Shown here piece after piece: positions 44,801-59,614 of a stretch of DNA of 64,000 nucleotides (positions are counted from its first letter, which is position 1; the number at the start of each line of letters is the position of its first letter). Both the position numbers and the translations under genes were made by a program. A model generated the notes under the pieces. The model was given only the letters and a program-made list of their open reading frames with translations, searched no databases and was not told the origin of the DNA. Location of the stretch: the NCBI RefSeq assembly GCF_019602855.1, contig NZ_CP080766.1, forward strand, positions 682,001-746,000. The letters run 5' to 3'. This DNA is from Cupriavidus pinatubonensis. Lineage in GTDB: Bacteria; Pseudomonadota; Gammaproteobacteria; Burkholderiales; Burkholderiaceae.

Positions 44801-44915
44801 GCCTGGCGATGACCTACTTTCACACGGGTATCCGCACTATCATCGGCGCGGAGCTGTTTCACGGACCTGTTCGGGATGGGAAGGGGTGGTTCCAGCTCGC
44901 TATGGTCACCAGGCA
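44801..44915 (-). rRNA. rrf: 5S ribosomal RNA
   Basis: The - strand reads TGCCTGGTGACCATAGCGAG at the 5' side and ends near GTCATCGCCAGGC; the two ends pair to form helix I. The middle contains CCCATCCCGAACAG, the universal 5S core. About 115 bases; ends are estimated to within a few bases. Confidence 0.95.
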
Positions 44916-45035
44916 TGAGGGGTTGTGAGGCTGACGCGGTCAACCTCACCAATTCGGGATGTAGTTTTGTAGCGTTGGGTTGTGCTGTATCGGCACAAGG
45001 CGATTGACTCACCAGGCTAAAACACACTGGTTATA

Positions 45036-47922
<2,887 letters not shown>

Positions 47923-48096
47923 AAGTGTGTCTCAAGGACACCGTCTCGCTACAGGTTGAGTTCTCGCATTTGTGCCGTATTCCAAGTCATCTTTCGATCA
48001 CTTAAATACTTTGGTTGATACAATCACAACCCGGTATCGCGTTATACAACTGAGCGTCTCATCAACGCTCGCGCGACACCTTTACTACATCCCATA

Positions 48097-48109
48097 TTGT
48101 TAAAGAACA
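48097..48109 (-). promoter_or_regulatory. boxA antitermination site in the 16S-23S spacer
   Basis: The - strand reads TGTTCTTTAACAA, close to the rRNA boxA consensus, upstream of 23S. It recruits NusB/S10 to keep transcription going. Confidence 0.75.
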
Positions 48110-48213
48110 GCCGATCTTGCGATCGCTTGGCAATGCCAAATGCAAACACTCTTCTGCAGAGCGCTTGCATTTGGCCAACCAAACCAAGGTACTTCCGTCC
48201 CGCTCGTAAGCGG

Positions 48214-48289
48214 TGGTGGAGGATGACGGGATCGAACCGACGACCCCCTGCTTGCAAAGCAGGTGCTCTCCCAGCTGAGCTAATCCCCC
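48214..48289 (-). tRNA. tRNA-Ala (anticodon TGC)
   Basis: A 76-base cloverleaf starting GGGGGATTAGCTCAGCTGGG, anticodon loop CTTTGCAAG, T-arm GGTTCGATCC, ending with an encoded CCA. It sits in the 16S-23S spacer, the usual place in this group. Confidence 0.97.
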
Positions 48290-48300
48290 CTCGGATAACT

Positions 48301-48377
48301 TGGTGGGTCTGGTAGGACTTGAACCTACGACCCCCGCCTTATCAAGACGGTGCTCTAACCACCTGAGCTACAGACCC
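48301..48377 (-). tRNA. tRNA-Ile (anticodon GAT)
   Basis: A 77-base cloverleaf starting GGGTCTGTAGCTCAGGTGG, anticodon loop CTTGATAAG, T-arm GGTTCAAGTCC, CCA encoded. It is 11 bases upstream of tRNA-Ala in the spacer. Confidence 0.97.
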
Positions 48378-48441
48378 TTGGCTGTAACAGCAAACAAACC
48401 GATAAGTGTGGACACTGAGCACGCAGAACGCGCGCCTCTGG

Positions 48442-49974
<1,533 letters not shown>

Positions 49975-50156
49975 ATCTCTGTGTGGTGCCGAAGCACCTC
50001 GCTCTTTCGAGCGGTCGCTCACTCTCAGAAAACTGACTGACCAGATCCGTAGACCCAGTCACGTTTTGCTGTGCGAGCACTGATAACTTTTGAAGCTCCG
50101 AAGTCCGAAGACCTCGTGCGTCCGCTACCCAGCGCCCACACTTATCGGTTGTTTGG

Positions 50157-50182
50157 TTGTTAAAGAACCCGCCCTTTCGGGC
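50157..50182 (-). promoter_or_regulatory. boxB-boxA antitermination leader of the rRNA operon
   Basis: On the - strand a small hairpin GCCC-GAAA-GGGC (50171-50182) is directly followed by GGTTCTTTAACAA (50157-50169), a boxA sequence, upstream of 16S. This is the standard leader that prevents Rho termination. Confidence 0.75.
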
Positions 50183-50232
50183 CCGCACCGGCTTTGCCGT
50201 TTGCGTCGCTGCGTCAGCAGCAGAGAAACGAG

Positions 50233-50261
50233 ATTATGCAGAGCTTTCTTCGTTTCGTCAA
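50233..50261 (-). promoter_or_regulatory. rRNA operon promoter
   Basis: On the - strand: -35 TTGACG, exactly 17 bases, -10 CATAAT, with an A-rich stretch (CAAAAAAAG) 15-20 bases upstream of the -35 that resembles an UP element. About 260 bases upstream of 16S and divergent from the nuclease gene at 50466. Confidence 0.85.
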
Positions 50262-50465
50262 CCGGGTCAGCACTTTTTTTGCTTCGGTTCGTCGCGCTAA
50301 CCCCTCGCTCCGAACCACCCAGTCGCCCCGCAACCCTTGTCAGCCCTGCCTTGCAGCGCCGCGTTGTGTTGCGAGGGGGCGAATATTACGGCAGCAAGTC
50401 AGGCTTGGCAAGCGCTTTTTGAGAACTGTCTCACATCACCCTGCCAGCCCACTTAGAATCTGCCC

Positions 50466-52058
50466 ATGCAGGACATTTTCCCTCCCCCCTCTGATCGCCA
50501 CTCAGGAAAGGCCCGCTTCGCCGACGCCCATGCACTGGCGGCTGCGCTGTCGCGCCCCATAGTGTTCGTGGATCTGGAAACCACCGGCGCCGATGCCCAG
50601 CACGACCGGATCACCGAGATCGGCGTTGTCGAAGTCGGCCCCGAAGGCATCCAGGAATGGGATACGTTGCTTGATCCCGGCGTAAGCATCCCACCATTCA
50701 TCCAGCGGCTGACGGGCATCACCGACGAGACCGTACAAGGCCAGCCCACCTTTGCCTCGATCGCTGAAGCCCTTGCCGAGCGCCTGCAGGGACGCCTTTT
50801 CGTCGCCCACAACGCGCGCTTTGACTATGGATTCCTGAAGAACGAGTTCCGCCGCGCCGGATTGACTTTCCGCGCCGACGTACTGTGCACGGTCAGGCTG
50901 TCACGCTCGCTGTTCCCTTCAGCGGCACGGCATGGCCTTGATGCGATCATCGCGCGGTTCGACTTGCAACCCCGGGCGCGCCATCGGGCACTGGCCGATG
51001 CCGAGTTGCTGTGGCAGTTCTGGCAGAAGATCCATGCGCTCTATTCCGTGGAACTGATCGATGCGGCAACGGGAGCCCTGGTCAAGCGTGCCAGCCTGCC
51101 TGCAGGCCTCGAAGAAACCGCGCTCGACGATGTGCCCGATACCGCCGGTGTCTATCTGTTCTACGGCGATAACGACGCCCCGCTCTATATAGGTAAGAGC
51201 GTGCATCTGCGGCAACGGATCGGCGCACATTTCTCGGGCGACTACCGGCTAGGCAAGGACATGCGCCTCGCCCGCCTGGTGCGACGCGTGGAATGGCGTG
51301 AGACCGGAGGAGAAATCGGTGCCCTGTTGCTCGAGGCAAGTCTGGTAAAAAACATGCAGCCGCTCCACAACCAGATGCTGCGCGGAAGCGCTCGGCTGTA
51401 CACCTGGGAACTGCCGCCCGAATTGCCTGTGCCGCGCCTGCGCTCGGACGCCGATACCGATTTCAGCCGACGGGGCAATCTGTATGGCGCGTTCGCGAGC
51501 CGTGGCGCAGCGCAAGCCTGGCTGCGCCGGCTGGCCGATGAGCATCGGCTTTGCCAGGCGACCCTAACCCTGGAGAAGACCGCGCGCGCGGGCAATCCCT
51601 GCTTCGCGCGGCAGCTCCACCGCTGCGAGGGCGCCTGTGTGGGCGAAGAGGCGTCGCCAAGCCACCGGGCGAGAATCGCGACAGCCATGGCTGAGGCGCG
51701 GCTCAAACGCTGGCCATTTGACGGTCCGGCCGCCTGGCCGGAAGTCTCGGGCACGCAAACCTGGTGGCACGTTGCAGAGGACTGGTGCTATCTGGGGTCG
51801 GTGCAAACACTTGAAGACGTCACCACCCTGCTTGCCGCGCCGGCACGCTTCGATCTGGATACTTACCAGATCCTTGCTTCGCGGCTGCAGCAGTGGATGC
51901 CCAATGCGGTGCCGCTGACATCCACACGCAGCTTCGAGCTTGCCTTGTGCGAAGCGCCTGCGCCTGATGACCGAAGCCCGCCGAACCTGCCACAGGGGCC
52001 CGGACGAAGCAAGGCGCCGGTGCGGCGCCAGCCGTCGCCTGGCTTGTTTGATGACTGA
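50466..52058 (+). CDS. DnaQ-like 3'-5' exonuclease fused to UvrC-like GIY-YIG domain
   Basis: 530 residues. The N-terminal 200 residues are a DEDDh exonuclease: VFVDLETTGADAQHD (ExoI), HNARFDYGFLKNEF (ExoII), ARHRALADAELL (ExoIII). About residues 220-310 are a GIY-YIG nuclease domain like that of UvrC/Cho (AGVYLFYGDNDAPLYIGKSV, conserved Arg in HLRQRIGAHF, Glu in IGALLLEASLVK). The rest resembles the UvrC/Cho middle region with a Cys cluster (CFARQLHRCEGACVG). A repair or processing role is likely. The fusion is found in other beta- and gammaproteobacteria as I recall. Weak ribosome binding site. Confidence 0.92.
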   Translation: MQDIFPPPSDRHSGKARFADAHALAAALSRPIVFVDLETTGADAQHDRITEIGVVEVGPEGIQEWDTLLDPGVSIPPFIQRLTGITDETVQGQPTFASIAEALAERLQGRLFVAHNARFDYGFLKNEFRRAGLTFRADVLCTVRLSRSLFPSAARHGLDAIIARFDLQPRARHRALADAELLWQFWQKIHALYSVELIDAATGALVKRASLPAGLEETALDDVPDTAGVYLFYGDNDAPLYIGKSVHLRQRIGAHFSGDYRLGKDMRLARLVRRVEWRETGGEIGALLLEASLVKNMQPLHNQMLRGSARLYTWELPPELPVPRLRSDADTDFSRRGNLYGAFASRGAAQAWLRRLADEHRLCQATLTLEKTARAGNPCFARQLHRCEGACVGEEASPSHRARIATAMAEARLKRWPFDGPAAWPEVSGTQTWWHVAEDWCYLGSVQTLEDVTTLLAAPARFDLDTYQILASRLQQWMPNAVPLTSTRSFELALCEAPAPDDRSPPNLPQGPGRSKAPVRRQPSPGLFDD

Positions 52059-52179
52059 TGGGTCTAAGTTCCCGGACTTGAGTGCGCCACCACGCATAGC
52101 TGGCTTGCACCGGCCGAAGCGGCTCCGCTAGCCTTCACTGAGGGGCCTGGCGCCCTGATGTGCAGCTGCGGAGTCGCCC

Positions 52180-52632
52180 ATGCCGGCCTCATGTTTCGTT
52201 CCTCTTGTCCGGCGCGCCCGCCGGGCTGCGATCGTTCGCAAAGCACCCGCAGCGGCGGCGGCGTTTGCCATGGCATTGACAGGTGCATGCGCAAGCATTG
52301 AAAGCAGCACGATGCGGGATCTGCTCGACTCATGGAAAGGCATACCGATCGACGATGCCAAAGCTCAGTGGGGACCGCCGCAGGCTGTCCAGGCGGTCCC
52401 GGGCGGAACGGCGTACGTCTGGCAAGACATTGTGCCGCAGCCTGCCAAGCCGCCGACCACGGAAGCGCACGATGCAGGCGTGGAAGCCCCGCGGCCGCCG
52501 GGCCGCTGCGAACGCCGTCTGGTGGCAGGGCCCGACGACGCTGTCATGTGGGGAGAATGGCGCGGCGACGCTTGCTGCGTCACCACGCTCGTCGGCTATT
52601 GCGCCGGGCTCAAGCACCGCACCCGCCAGTGA
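52180..52632 (+). CDS. Putative exported or lipoprotein-like small protein
   Basis: 150 residues. A basic N-terminus (VPLVRRARRAAIVRKAPA) leads into a hydrophobic stretch and an imperfect lipobox (FAMALTGACAS). The mature part has MRDLLDSWKGIPIDDAKAQW and GPPQAVQAVPGGTAYVWQDI, a pattern seen in small lipoproteins of the SmpA/BamE-like or DUF type, though I cannot name a family. Four further Cys occur toward the C-terminus (GRCERRL, DACCVTTLVGYCAG). It is convergent with the Bug gene. Confidence 0.7.
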   Translation: MPASCFVPLVRRARRAAIVRKAPAAAAAFAMALTGACASIESSTMRDLLDSWKGIPIDDAKAQWGPPQAVQAVPGGTAYVWQDIVPQPAKPPTTEAHDAGVEAPRPPGRCERRLVAGPDDAVMWGEWRGDACCVTTLVGYCAGLKHRTRQ

Positions 52633-52668
52633 CAGGGCTCACTCGCGCAAACCCGGGCGCAACCTGGC

Positions 52669-53676
52669 TCAATCGATCTTGGCGCCCGACACCTTCACAG
52701 CCTGTCCCCAGCGCTTCTGCTCCGCAACGATCGTTGCCGTGAAGGCCTCGGGCGATTGCCAGGCAGGCTCGGCACCCTGCTGCTCCAGCTTTGCCTTGGT
52801 ATCCGGATCGGACAACACCTTGTGCAAAGCGTCCGACAGGCGTGTCACGATTTCCTTGGGTGTGCCTGCGGGCGCCAGCATGCCGTAGAAGCCCACCACC
52901 TCGAACCCCTTCAGGCCGCCTTCCTCCATGGTCGGTACGTCAGGCAGCGCAGGGGAACGCTGCTTCGAAGTCACGGCCAGGGCCCGTACCTTGCCGGCCT
53001 TGATGTACTGCGTGAACAGCGGGATCGAATCGGCCATCATCTGCGCCTGCCCACCCATCACGTCGGTCAGTGCCGGTGCACTGCCCTTGTACGGGATATG
53101 TACGATGAACGTGCCGGAAGCCTGCTTGAACATTTCCGGCATCAGGTGAGAAATGCCGCCGTTGCCGCCCGAGGCAAAGTTCAGCTTGCCCGGATTGGCC
53201 TTAGCAAAGGAAATGAATTCCTTGAGGCTGCGCGCCGGCACATTGTTATTCACCACCATTACCAGTGGGATCAGTGCGGTGCGCGCCACGGGGGTGAAAT
53301 CCTTCGGCATGCTGTATTGAAGCCGCGGATACAGCGAATTATTGATCGCCATTTGCCCGGTGTTGGCCAGCAACAGGGTGTAGCCGTCCGGGGCCGACTT
53401 GGCGACGTTGTCCGACCCGATATTGCCTGCAGCGCCGGCCTTGTAGTCGAGCACGATCGTCTGCCCCAGAAGCGGCTGCAGCTTTTCTGCAAGCAGGCGC
53501 GCATGCGTATCGACCGGACCGCCCGGAGGAAAGGCGACGACGAGCCGGATCGGCTTCTCAGGCCACGCCGCGTGCACTGTCCCGGCGGCAATGGCCAGCG
53601 GCGCCGCTGCCAAGGCGATCAGCGCGCGCCGGATACGATTCGGACGGAATTGTGGCTCGTTCTTCGACGTCTTCAT
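52669..53676 (-). CDS. Bug/TctC-family periplasmic binding protein
   Basis: 335 residues from ATG 53676 (AAGGAGA 8 bases upstream). A signal peptide (IRRALIALAAAPLAIAAGTV, cleavage near VHAA) precedes WPEKPIRLVVAFPPGGPVDT, the family signature, then VVLD-type LDYKAGAAGNIGSDNVAKSA, PDGYTLLLANTG and a C-terminal ERQKRWGQ-like EQKRWGQAVKVSGAKID. Bug proteins bind carboxylates or amides and feed TctAB or act as sensors. No permease is adjacent; tctBA lies about 41.5 kb away. It is divergent from a TetR gene. Confidence 0.94.
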   Translation of the reverse strand: MKTSKNEPQFRPNRIRRALIALAAAPLAIAAGTVHAAWPEKPIRLVVAFPPGGPVDTHARLLAEKLQPLLGQTIVLDYKAGAAGNIGSDNVAKSAPDGYTLLLANTGQMAINNSLYPRLQYSMPKDFTPVARTALIPLVMVVNNNVPARSLKEFISFAKANPGKLNFASGGNGGISHLMPEMFKQASGTFIVHIPYKGSAPALTDVMGGQAQMMADSIPLFTQYIKAGKVRALAVTSKQRSPALPDVPTMEEGGLKGFEVVGFYGMLAPAGTPKEIVTRLSDALHKVLSDPDTKAKLEQQGAEPAWQSPEAFTATIVAEQKRWGQAVKVSGAKID

Positions 53677-53903
53677 GTCTTGTTTCTCCTTGTCTGAGCC
53701 TGACCGACCCCCCTGAGCATGGAGGCATTCGACCATAGCCATCCCCATTGTGACGTTTTTATGACATTTATGTGTCTTCCCGTATGTGTTGCCCCTTGCC
53801 GGCACTGCCGCAAAGGTCAATCTCCCGCCATCAACACACACCGGGTCGGTGATATAGCCGCCGCCATGGCAAGTGACGCGGCCGGCCAAAATGCAAGGAA
53901 CGC

Positions 53904-53960
53904 TTGACGTCCCGCCCACCGAGCCCGTATGGTTCAAAACCGAATCATAATTCGAATTAT
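53904..53960 (+). promoter_or_regulatory. TetR promoter and palindromic operator
   Basis: TTGACG (53904-53909), 18 bases, TATGGT (53928-53933) make a plausible promoter. Directly downstream is a perfect 14-bp palindrome ATAATTCGAATTAT (53947-53960), about 7 bases past the expected transcription start and 13 before the TetR ATG. It is a strong candidate for the TetR operator controlling itself and possibly the divergent Bug gene. Confidence 0.65.
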
Positions 53961-53973
53961 TCAAGTACAAACT

Positions 53974-54660
53974 ATGCGAGACATGACAACAGGAGACGCA
54001 TTTCCCTCTTCTTCCTTCCCCCGCGTGGAGACCCCCTCGATCCTGCAACCGCCGCGCCAGCGCCGCGCACGCGAAACCGAACAGGCACTGCTCAGCGCTG
54101 GCCGCGAATTGCTCGCGCAGCGTGACTTTGCTGCGGTATCCGTGGCACAGATCGCCGCGGCGTGCCAGGTGTCCGTCGGCGCCTTCTATGGGCGCTTCCG
54201 CGACAAGATGGCCTACTTCGAAGCGCTGCGCACGCTGGTGATCGAAGAAACTGCCGACTCGGTCGACCGCTACCTGGTGCAGCAGCGCTGGGAGGACGTA
54301 CCGACGCGCATTGTGCTGGAAAAAGCCATGCGCTTTCTGGTGCTCGGGGTCATTGGAAATCGCGGCGTCATTCGCGCGTCGCTCCGGCACGCTTCGACGC
54401 GGCCGGAAGAATGGCTGCCGCACCGCCAGAACGGCGATGCCGTGGTCGAACGCATGGTGCTGCTGCTCGTGCCCCGCCTGTCCTTGCCCGCGGCTGAAGC
54501 CGAACAGCGTGTGCGCTTTGCCATGCAGGCAGTGTTCAGCATGCTCGTCAACGCAGTGCTGAACGACACCGGCCCGTTTCATCTTGAAGACGAGCGCCTC
54601 CCCGGCGAAATGAGCCGGATGCTCATGGGCTACCTGGGCGTGGAAGACACGCCGGCCTGA
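53974..54660 (+). CDS. TetR-family regulator
   Basis: 228 residues from ATG 53974, chosen so that the promoter palindrome is outside the gene; ATG 53983 is equally possible and neither has a good ribosome binding site. The helix-turn-helix is ALLSAGRELLAQRDFAAVSV, AQIAAACQVSVGAFYGRFRD, with KMAYFEAL completing the TetR signature. The C-terminal ligand domain is helical (VDRYLVQQRWEDVPTRIVLE). It probably controls itself and the divergent Bug gene. Confidence 0.9.
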   Translation: MRDMTTGDAFPSSSFPRVETPSILQPPRQRRARETEQALLSAGRELLAQRDFAAVSVAQIAAACQVSVGAFYGRFRDKMAYFEALRTLVIEETADSVDRYLVQQRWEDVPTRIVLEKAMRFLVLGVIGNRGVIRASLRHASTRPEEWLPHRQNGDAVVERMVLLLVPRLSLPAAEAEQRVRFAMQAVFSMLVNAVLNDTGPFHLEDERLPGEMSRMLMGYLGVEDTPA

Positions 54661-54858
54661 CGATCCGGATGCGGATACATACCGCCGGCCGCAGGTAATG
54701 CAGGCCGGCGATAGCCGCTATGAATTTGCCCGTGCCTTGCTTTGACGGCGCGTGCATGGCCTCTAGAATCCGCTGACACACTTGCCGCGCCGCAGGGCGC
54801 GCCGCGCCCGTCCAGTAATGGATCCGCGGTTTTGCGGCAAACCGAACCGAGACCATCC

Positions 54859-55533
54859 ATGGCAACCCTTTTCCTTGTCCGGCACGGACAGGCCTCGTTT
54901 GGCGCGGCCAACTATGACTGTCTCTCCGAGACAGGCCGGCAGCAGGCGCGCTGGCTGGGCGAGTATTTCCGCGATCGCGGCATTGGCCTGAAGCGCGTCG
55001 TCGCCGGCACGCTGGTGCGCCAGCGAGACACGGCTTCAGAGATTCTCTCCGCCATGGGTGCCGCCGCCTCCAGCATTGAATCGCATCCCGGTCTCAATGA
55101 ATACGACGGCGAAGCGCTCTACCGGTCCTACACGGGCGGCGCCGACCATCGCGCCCACCAGAACGGCGACTACAACGACTACTGGCGCACGTTTCGCGCC
55201 GCCTACCACGCATGGACCCAGGACAGCCTGGCCGATATGCCGGAATCGTGGACGGAGTTCGGCACGCGCATTCATGGCGCGTTGACGCATGCATGCGAAG
55301 GCACCGCGCGTGAGGATGCCATCCTCGTGGTCAGTTCGGGCGGCGCCATTGGCCGCGCTGCCGCGGACTTGCTGGGTGCTCCCGCGCAGACGGCCATCGA
55401 ACTGAACCTTCAGTTCCGCAATACCGGGTTCTGTGAAATCATCGTCGGCCGCGGCACGCGGCGCCTGCTGAGCTTCAACAGCGTGCCCCATCTGGAACTG
55501 CCGGATCGCCGCAGCGCGCAAACGTTCGCCTGA
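54859..55533 (+). CDS. Histidine phosphatase (phosphoglycerate-mutase-like)
   Basis: 224 residues from ATG 54859, the start that places the RHG motif near the N-terminus (MATLFLVRHGQASFGAANYD), as usual. LSETGRQQARWLGEYF follows, then AGTLVRQRDTASEIL, the acidic PGLNEYDGEALYRS and the second His motif region (ILVVSSGGAIGRAAADLLG), where His is usually seen in VVSHGG-type motifs but here Ser-Gly-Gly is present. NLQFRNTGFCEI is typical of a bacterial subgroup. The substrate is unknown. Upstream ribosome binding site is weak. Confidence 0.88.
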   Translation: MATLFLVRHGQASFGAANYDCLSETGRQQARWLGEYFRDRGIGLKRVVAGTLVRQRDTASEILSAMGAAASSIESHPGLNEYDGEALYRSYTGGADHRAHQNGDYNDYWRTFRAAYHAWTQDSLADMPESWTEFGTRIHGALTHACEGTAREDAILVVSSGGAIGRAAADLLGAPAQTAIELNLQFRNTGFCEIIVGRGTRRLLSFNSVPHLELPDRRSAQTFA

Positions 55534-55615
55534 AAGCCGACGGCCACGCGCCGCCAGTTGATGTTTGGATTCGATCCCGGGAATCCGGGTTGGAATCGGA
55601 GCGTGTCGCCGGCTG

Positions 55616-55669
55616 CTGGCGCGGGCACTTTGACATGCCCGCGCCGCCGGTCCTTCTCCCTTTACCCCT
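55616..55669. repeat. Direct repeat copy 1 with hairpin
   Basis: 54 bases starting CTGGCGCGGGCACTTTGACA. Bases 55618-55645 form a perfect 10-bp stem (GGCGCGGGCA with TGCCCGCGCC) around the loop CTTTGACA. The right half reads GCCGGTCCTTCTCCCTTTAC. It matches copy 2 at 51 of 54 positions. Confidence 0.88.
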
Positions 55670-55744
55670 CTCTGGCGGGCGTTCTTGCAACGCCAGCCGG
55701 AACAGTAGCGTTGCCACTTGCCGTGTTCAGCGCCGATCCGGCGA

Positions 55745-55798
55745 CTGGCGCAGGCACTTTGACATGCCTGCGCCGCCGGTCCTGCTCCCTTTACCCCT
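55745..55798. repeat. Direct repeat copy 2 with compensating stem changes
   Basis: 54 bases, 129 bases after copy 1. Two of its three differences are G to A in the left arm and C to T in the paired position of the right arm (GGCGCAGGCA with TGCCTGCGCC), so the stem stays perfect. The loop CTTTGACA is identical. The paired changes indicate selection for the structure. Confidence 0.88.
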
Positions 55799-55842
55799 TT
55801 TTCTCCACCATTGAGGCGGATGCCGGTTGCCCGGCGCAGCGC

Positions 55843-57021
55843 TTACAGGCGCTCGATAATGGTGACGTTGGCCAGCCCACCGCCTTCACACATGGTCTGC
55901 AAGCCATAACGCTTGCCGTGCGTATGCAGGCTGTGGATCAGCGTGGTCATCAGCTTGGCGCCCGAGCCGCCCAGCGGGTGGCCCAGTGCGATCGCGCCGC
56001 CGTGGATGTTCAGGCGTTCCGGATCGGCACCGGTGGCCTTCAGCCAGGCGAGCGGCACCGGCGCGAAGGCCTCGTTCACTTCGAACAGGTCGATGTCGTT
56101 GATGTTCATGCCTGCCTTCTTCAGCGCGTGCTGCGTGGCCGGCAGTGGCGCTTCGAGCATGATCACCGGATCGTGGCCGATCACGGTCATGTGGTGCACG
56201 CGCGCCAGCGGCTTGACGCCCAGCTTCTTCAGGCCGGCTTCGTTGACGACCATCAGGCCCGCCGCGCCATCGCAAATCTGGCTGGCCGTAGCGGCGGTCA
56301 CACGGCCGCCCTCTGCGATCAGCTTGACGCTGCCGATCGATTCCAGCGTGGCGTCCGCACGAATACCTTCATCCGCCGTGTGCATCTCGCCATTGCGAGT
56401 GCCGTCGGCCAGACGAACTTCCACCGGCACGATCTCGGCATTGAACCGGCCCGCACGCGTCGCAGCGGCGGCGCGCTGGTGGCTCTGCAGCGCATAGCGG
56501 TCGAGATCCTCGCGCGAAAAGCCATAGTTGCGCGCGATCATCTCGGCGCCCGTGAACTGGCTGAACTGCACGCCCGGGTAGCGCTGTTCGACATTCGGGC
56601 TCTTCGGCACGCCAAAGCCGTTCTTGGCCGGCAGTTGCGACGACAGTCCCATCGGCACGCGCGTCATGCTTTCCACGCCCGCCGCGATGACGATGTCCAT
56701 CGCGCCCGACATCACGGCCTGCGCGGCAAAGTGCAACGCCTGCTGCGACGACCCGCACTGGCGGTCGACCGAGGTGCCCGGCACGCTTTCGGGCAGCCGC
56801 GACGCCAGAATGGCGTTGCGGGCCACGTTGCCGGCCTGCTCGCCAACCTGGCTCACGCAACCCATGATTACGTCTTCGATGAGCGCGGGATCGGCACCGG
56901 TGCGGTCGAGCAGCGCGTTCAGCACCTCCGCCGCCAGATCAGCCGGATGCCAGCCGGCCAGCTTGCCGCCCTTGCGTCCGCCTGCGGTACGTACCGCGCC
57001 AACGATGTATGCCTCTGCCAT
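55843..57021 (-). CDS. Thiolase (acetyl-CoA acyltransferase)
   Basis: 392 residues from ATG 57021 (AAGGAGA 6 bases upstream). The acylated Cys is in SVDRQCGSSQQALHFAAQAV, NEAFAP carries the conserved Asn and IHGGAIALGHPLGGSGAK the catalytic His; the second Cys is in TMCEGGGLANVTI. This matches degradative thiolases rather than the CSSG-type biosynthetic ones. It cleaves 3-ketoacyl-CoA to acetyl-CoA. It is the last gene of a set with thioesterase and nitronate monooxygenase, 115 bases after the thioesterase stop. Confidence 0.93.
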   Translation of the reverse strand: MAEAYIVGAVRTAGGRKGGKLAGWHPADLAAEVLNALLDRTGADPALIEDVIMGCVSQVGEQAGNVARNAILASRLPESVPGTSVDRQCGSSQQALHFAAQAVMSGAMDIVIAAGVESMTRVPMGLSSQLPAKNGFGVPKSPNVEQRYPGVQFSQFTGAEMIARNYGFSREDLDRYALQSHQRAAAATRAGRFNAEIVPVEVRLADGTRNGEMHTADEGIRADATLESIGSVKLIAEGGRVTAATASQICDGAAGLMVVNEAGLKKLGVKPLARVHHMTVIGHDPVIMLEAPLPATQHALKKAGMNINDIDLFEVNEAFAPVPLAWLKATGADPERLNIHGGAIALGHPLGGSGAKLMTTLIHSLHTHGKRYGLQTMCEGGGLANVTIIERL

Positions 57022-57136
57022 GTGATCTCCTTGAACGGTGCCGGCGAAAGGGGCCAGCCATAAAGCGTGGATGCACGTATTCTGCTGAGGCGGAACGGCG
57101 CGCGCGTCGTCGAAAGCGACGAAACGCGCGCCCGGC

Positions 57137-57586
57137 TCAGGTGCGCGGCCCGAGCACCGCAAAAATCGCGGTCGCGCGCAGCAGGCAGCGCTCCCCGCTC
57201 ATCACGCGGCACGTGCCGTAGCGCAGTCGCGAACCGAGCTTGTCGAACTCCACGCGCGCCTCGAGCCAGTCGCCGACGCGTGCGGCATCGAGGTAGTCTA
57301 GGCTCAGGTTGACCGTGACGGCGTTGTTCTTCCGTTCGGTCTCGATCTGCATCATCATGCCGATCGCCGTGTCGGCCAGCGTGGCGAGCATGCCGCCGTG
57401 CGGAATGCCGAGGTTGTTCAGGTGGTGCTCGCCGACACGTACGGCCAGGATGCGCTTCGGCACGTTCGCATACAGCTGGCCGAAGTGGCCCATATAGCCG
57501 TCCAGCTGGCGCAGGGCCACGAAGCCTTCGGGCATGGTTTCCACATCCTCGCCGGTCGACATGGCAGCAATGTCCGCTTCCGCCAT
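57137..57586 (-). CDS. Hotdog-fold thioesterase (PaaI/YdiI-like)
   Basis: 149 residues from ATG 57586, 4 bases after the preceding stop. The hotdog signature is HHLNNLGIPHGGMLATLADT, AIGMMMQI, then AVTVNLSLDYLDAARVGDWL and a C-terminal LLRATAIFAVLG. These enzymes hydrolyse acyl-CoA thioesters. The close spacing to the nitronate monooxygenase gene suggests coupled translation and a role in the same catabolic route. Confidence 0.88.
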   Translation of the reverse strand: MAEADIAAMSTGEDVETMPEGFVALRQLDGYMGHFGQLYANVPKRILAVRVGEHHLNNLGIPHGGMLATLADTAIGMMMQIETERKNNAVTVNLSLDYLDAARVGDWLEARVEFDKLGSRLRYGTCRVMSGERCLLRATAIFAVLGPRT

Positions 57587-57590
57587 GGCT

Positions 57591-59602
<2,012 letters not shown>

Positions 59603-59614
59603 GCAGGAGCCGAC

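Larger units (their letters stand above)
49975..50465. other. rRNA leader and divergent upstream region
   Basis: 491 bases. The part nearest 16S is the transcribed rRNA leader (boxB/boxA, promoter at 50233-50261). The rest, 50262-50465, lies between the rRNA promoter and the 50466 gene and must carry that gene's promoter; none is obvious on the + strand. No protein gene is supported. Confidence 0.7.
55534..55842. other. Intergenic region with tandem hairpin repeats
   Basis: 309 bases between convergent genes. It holds two copies of a 54-base direct repeat, each containing a perfect hairpin. No protein gene is supported. Confidence 0.8.

Noticed and set aside
55558..57063. 501-residue frame opposite the thiolase
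   Set aside because: Antisense shadow running through the hairpin repeats.
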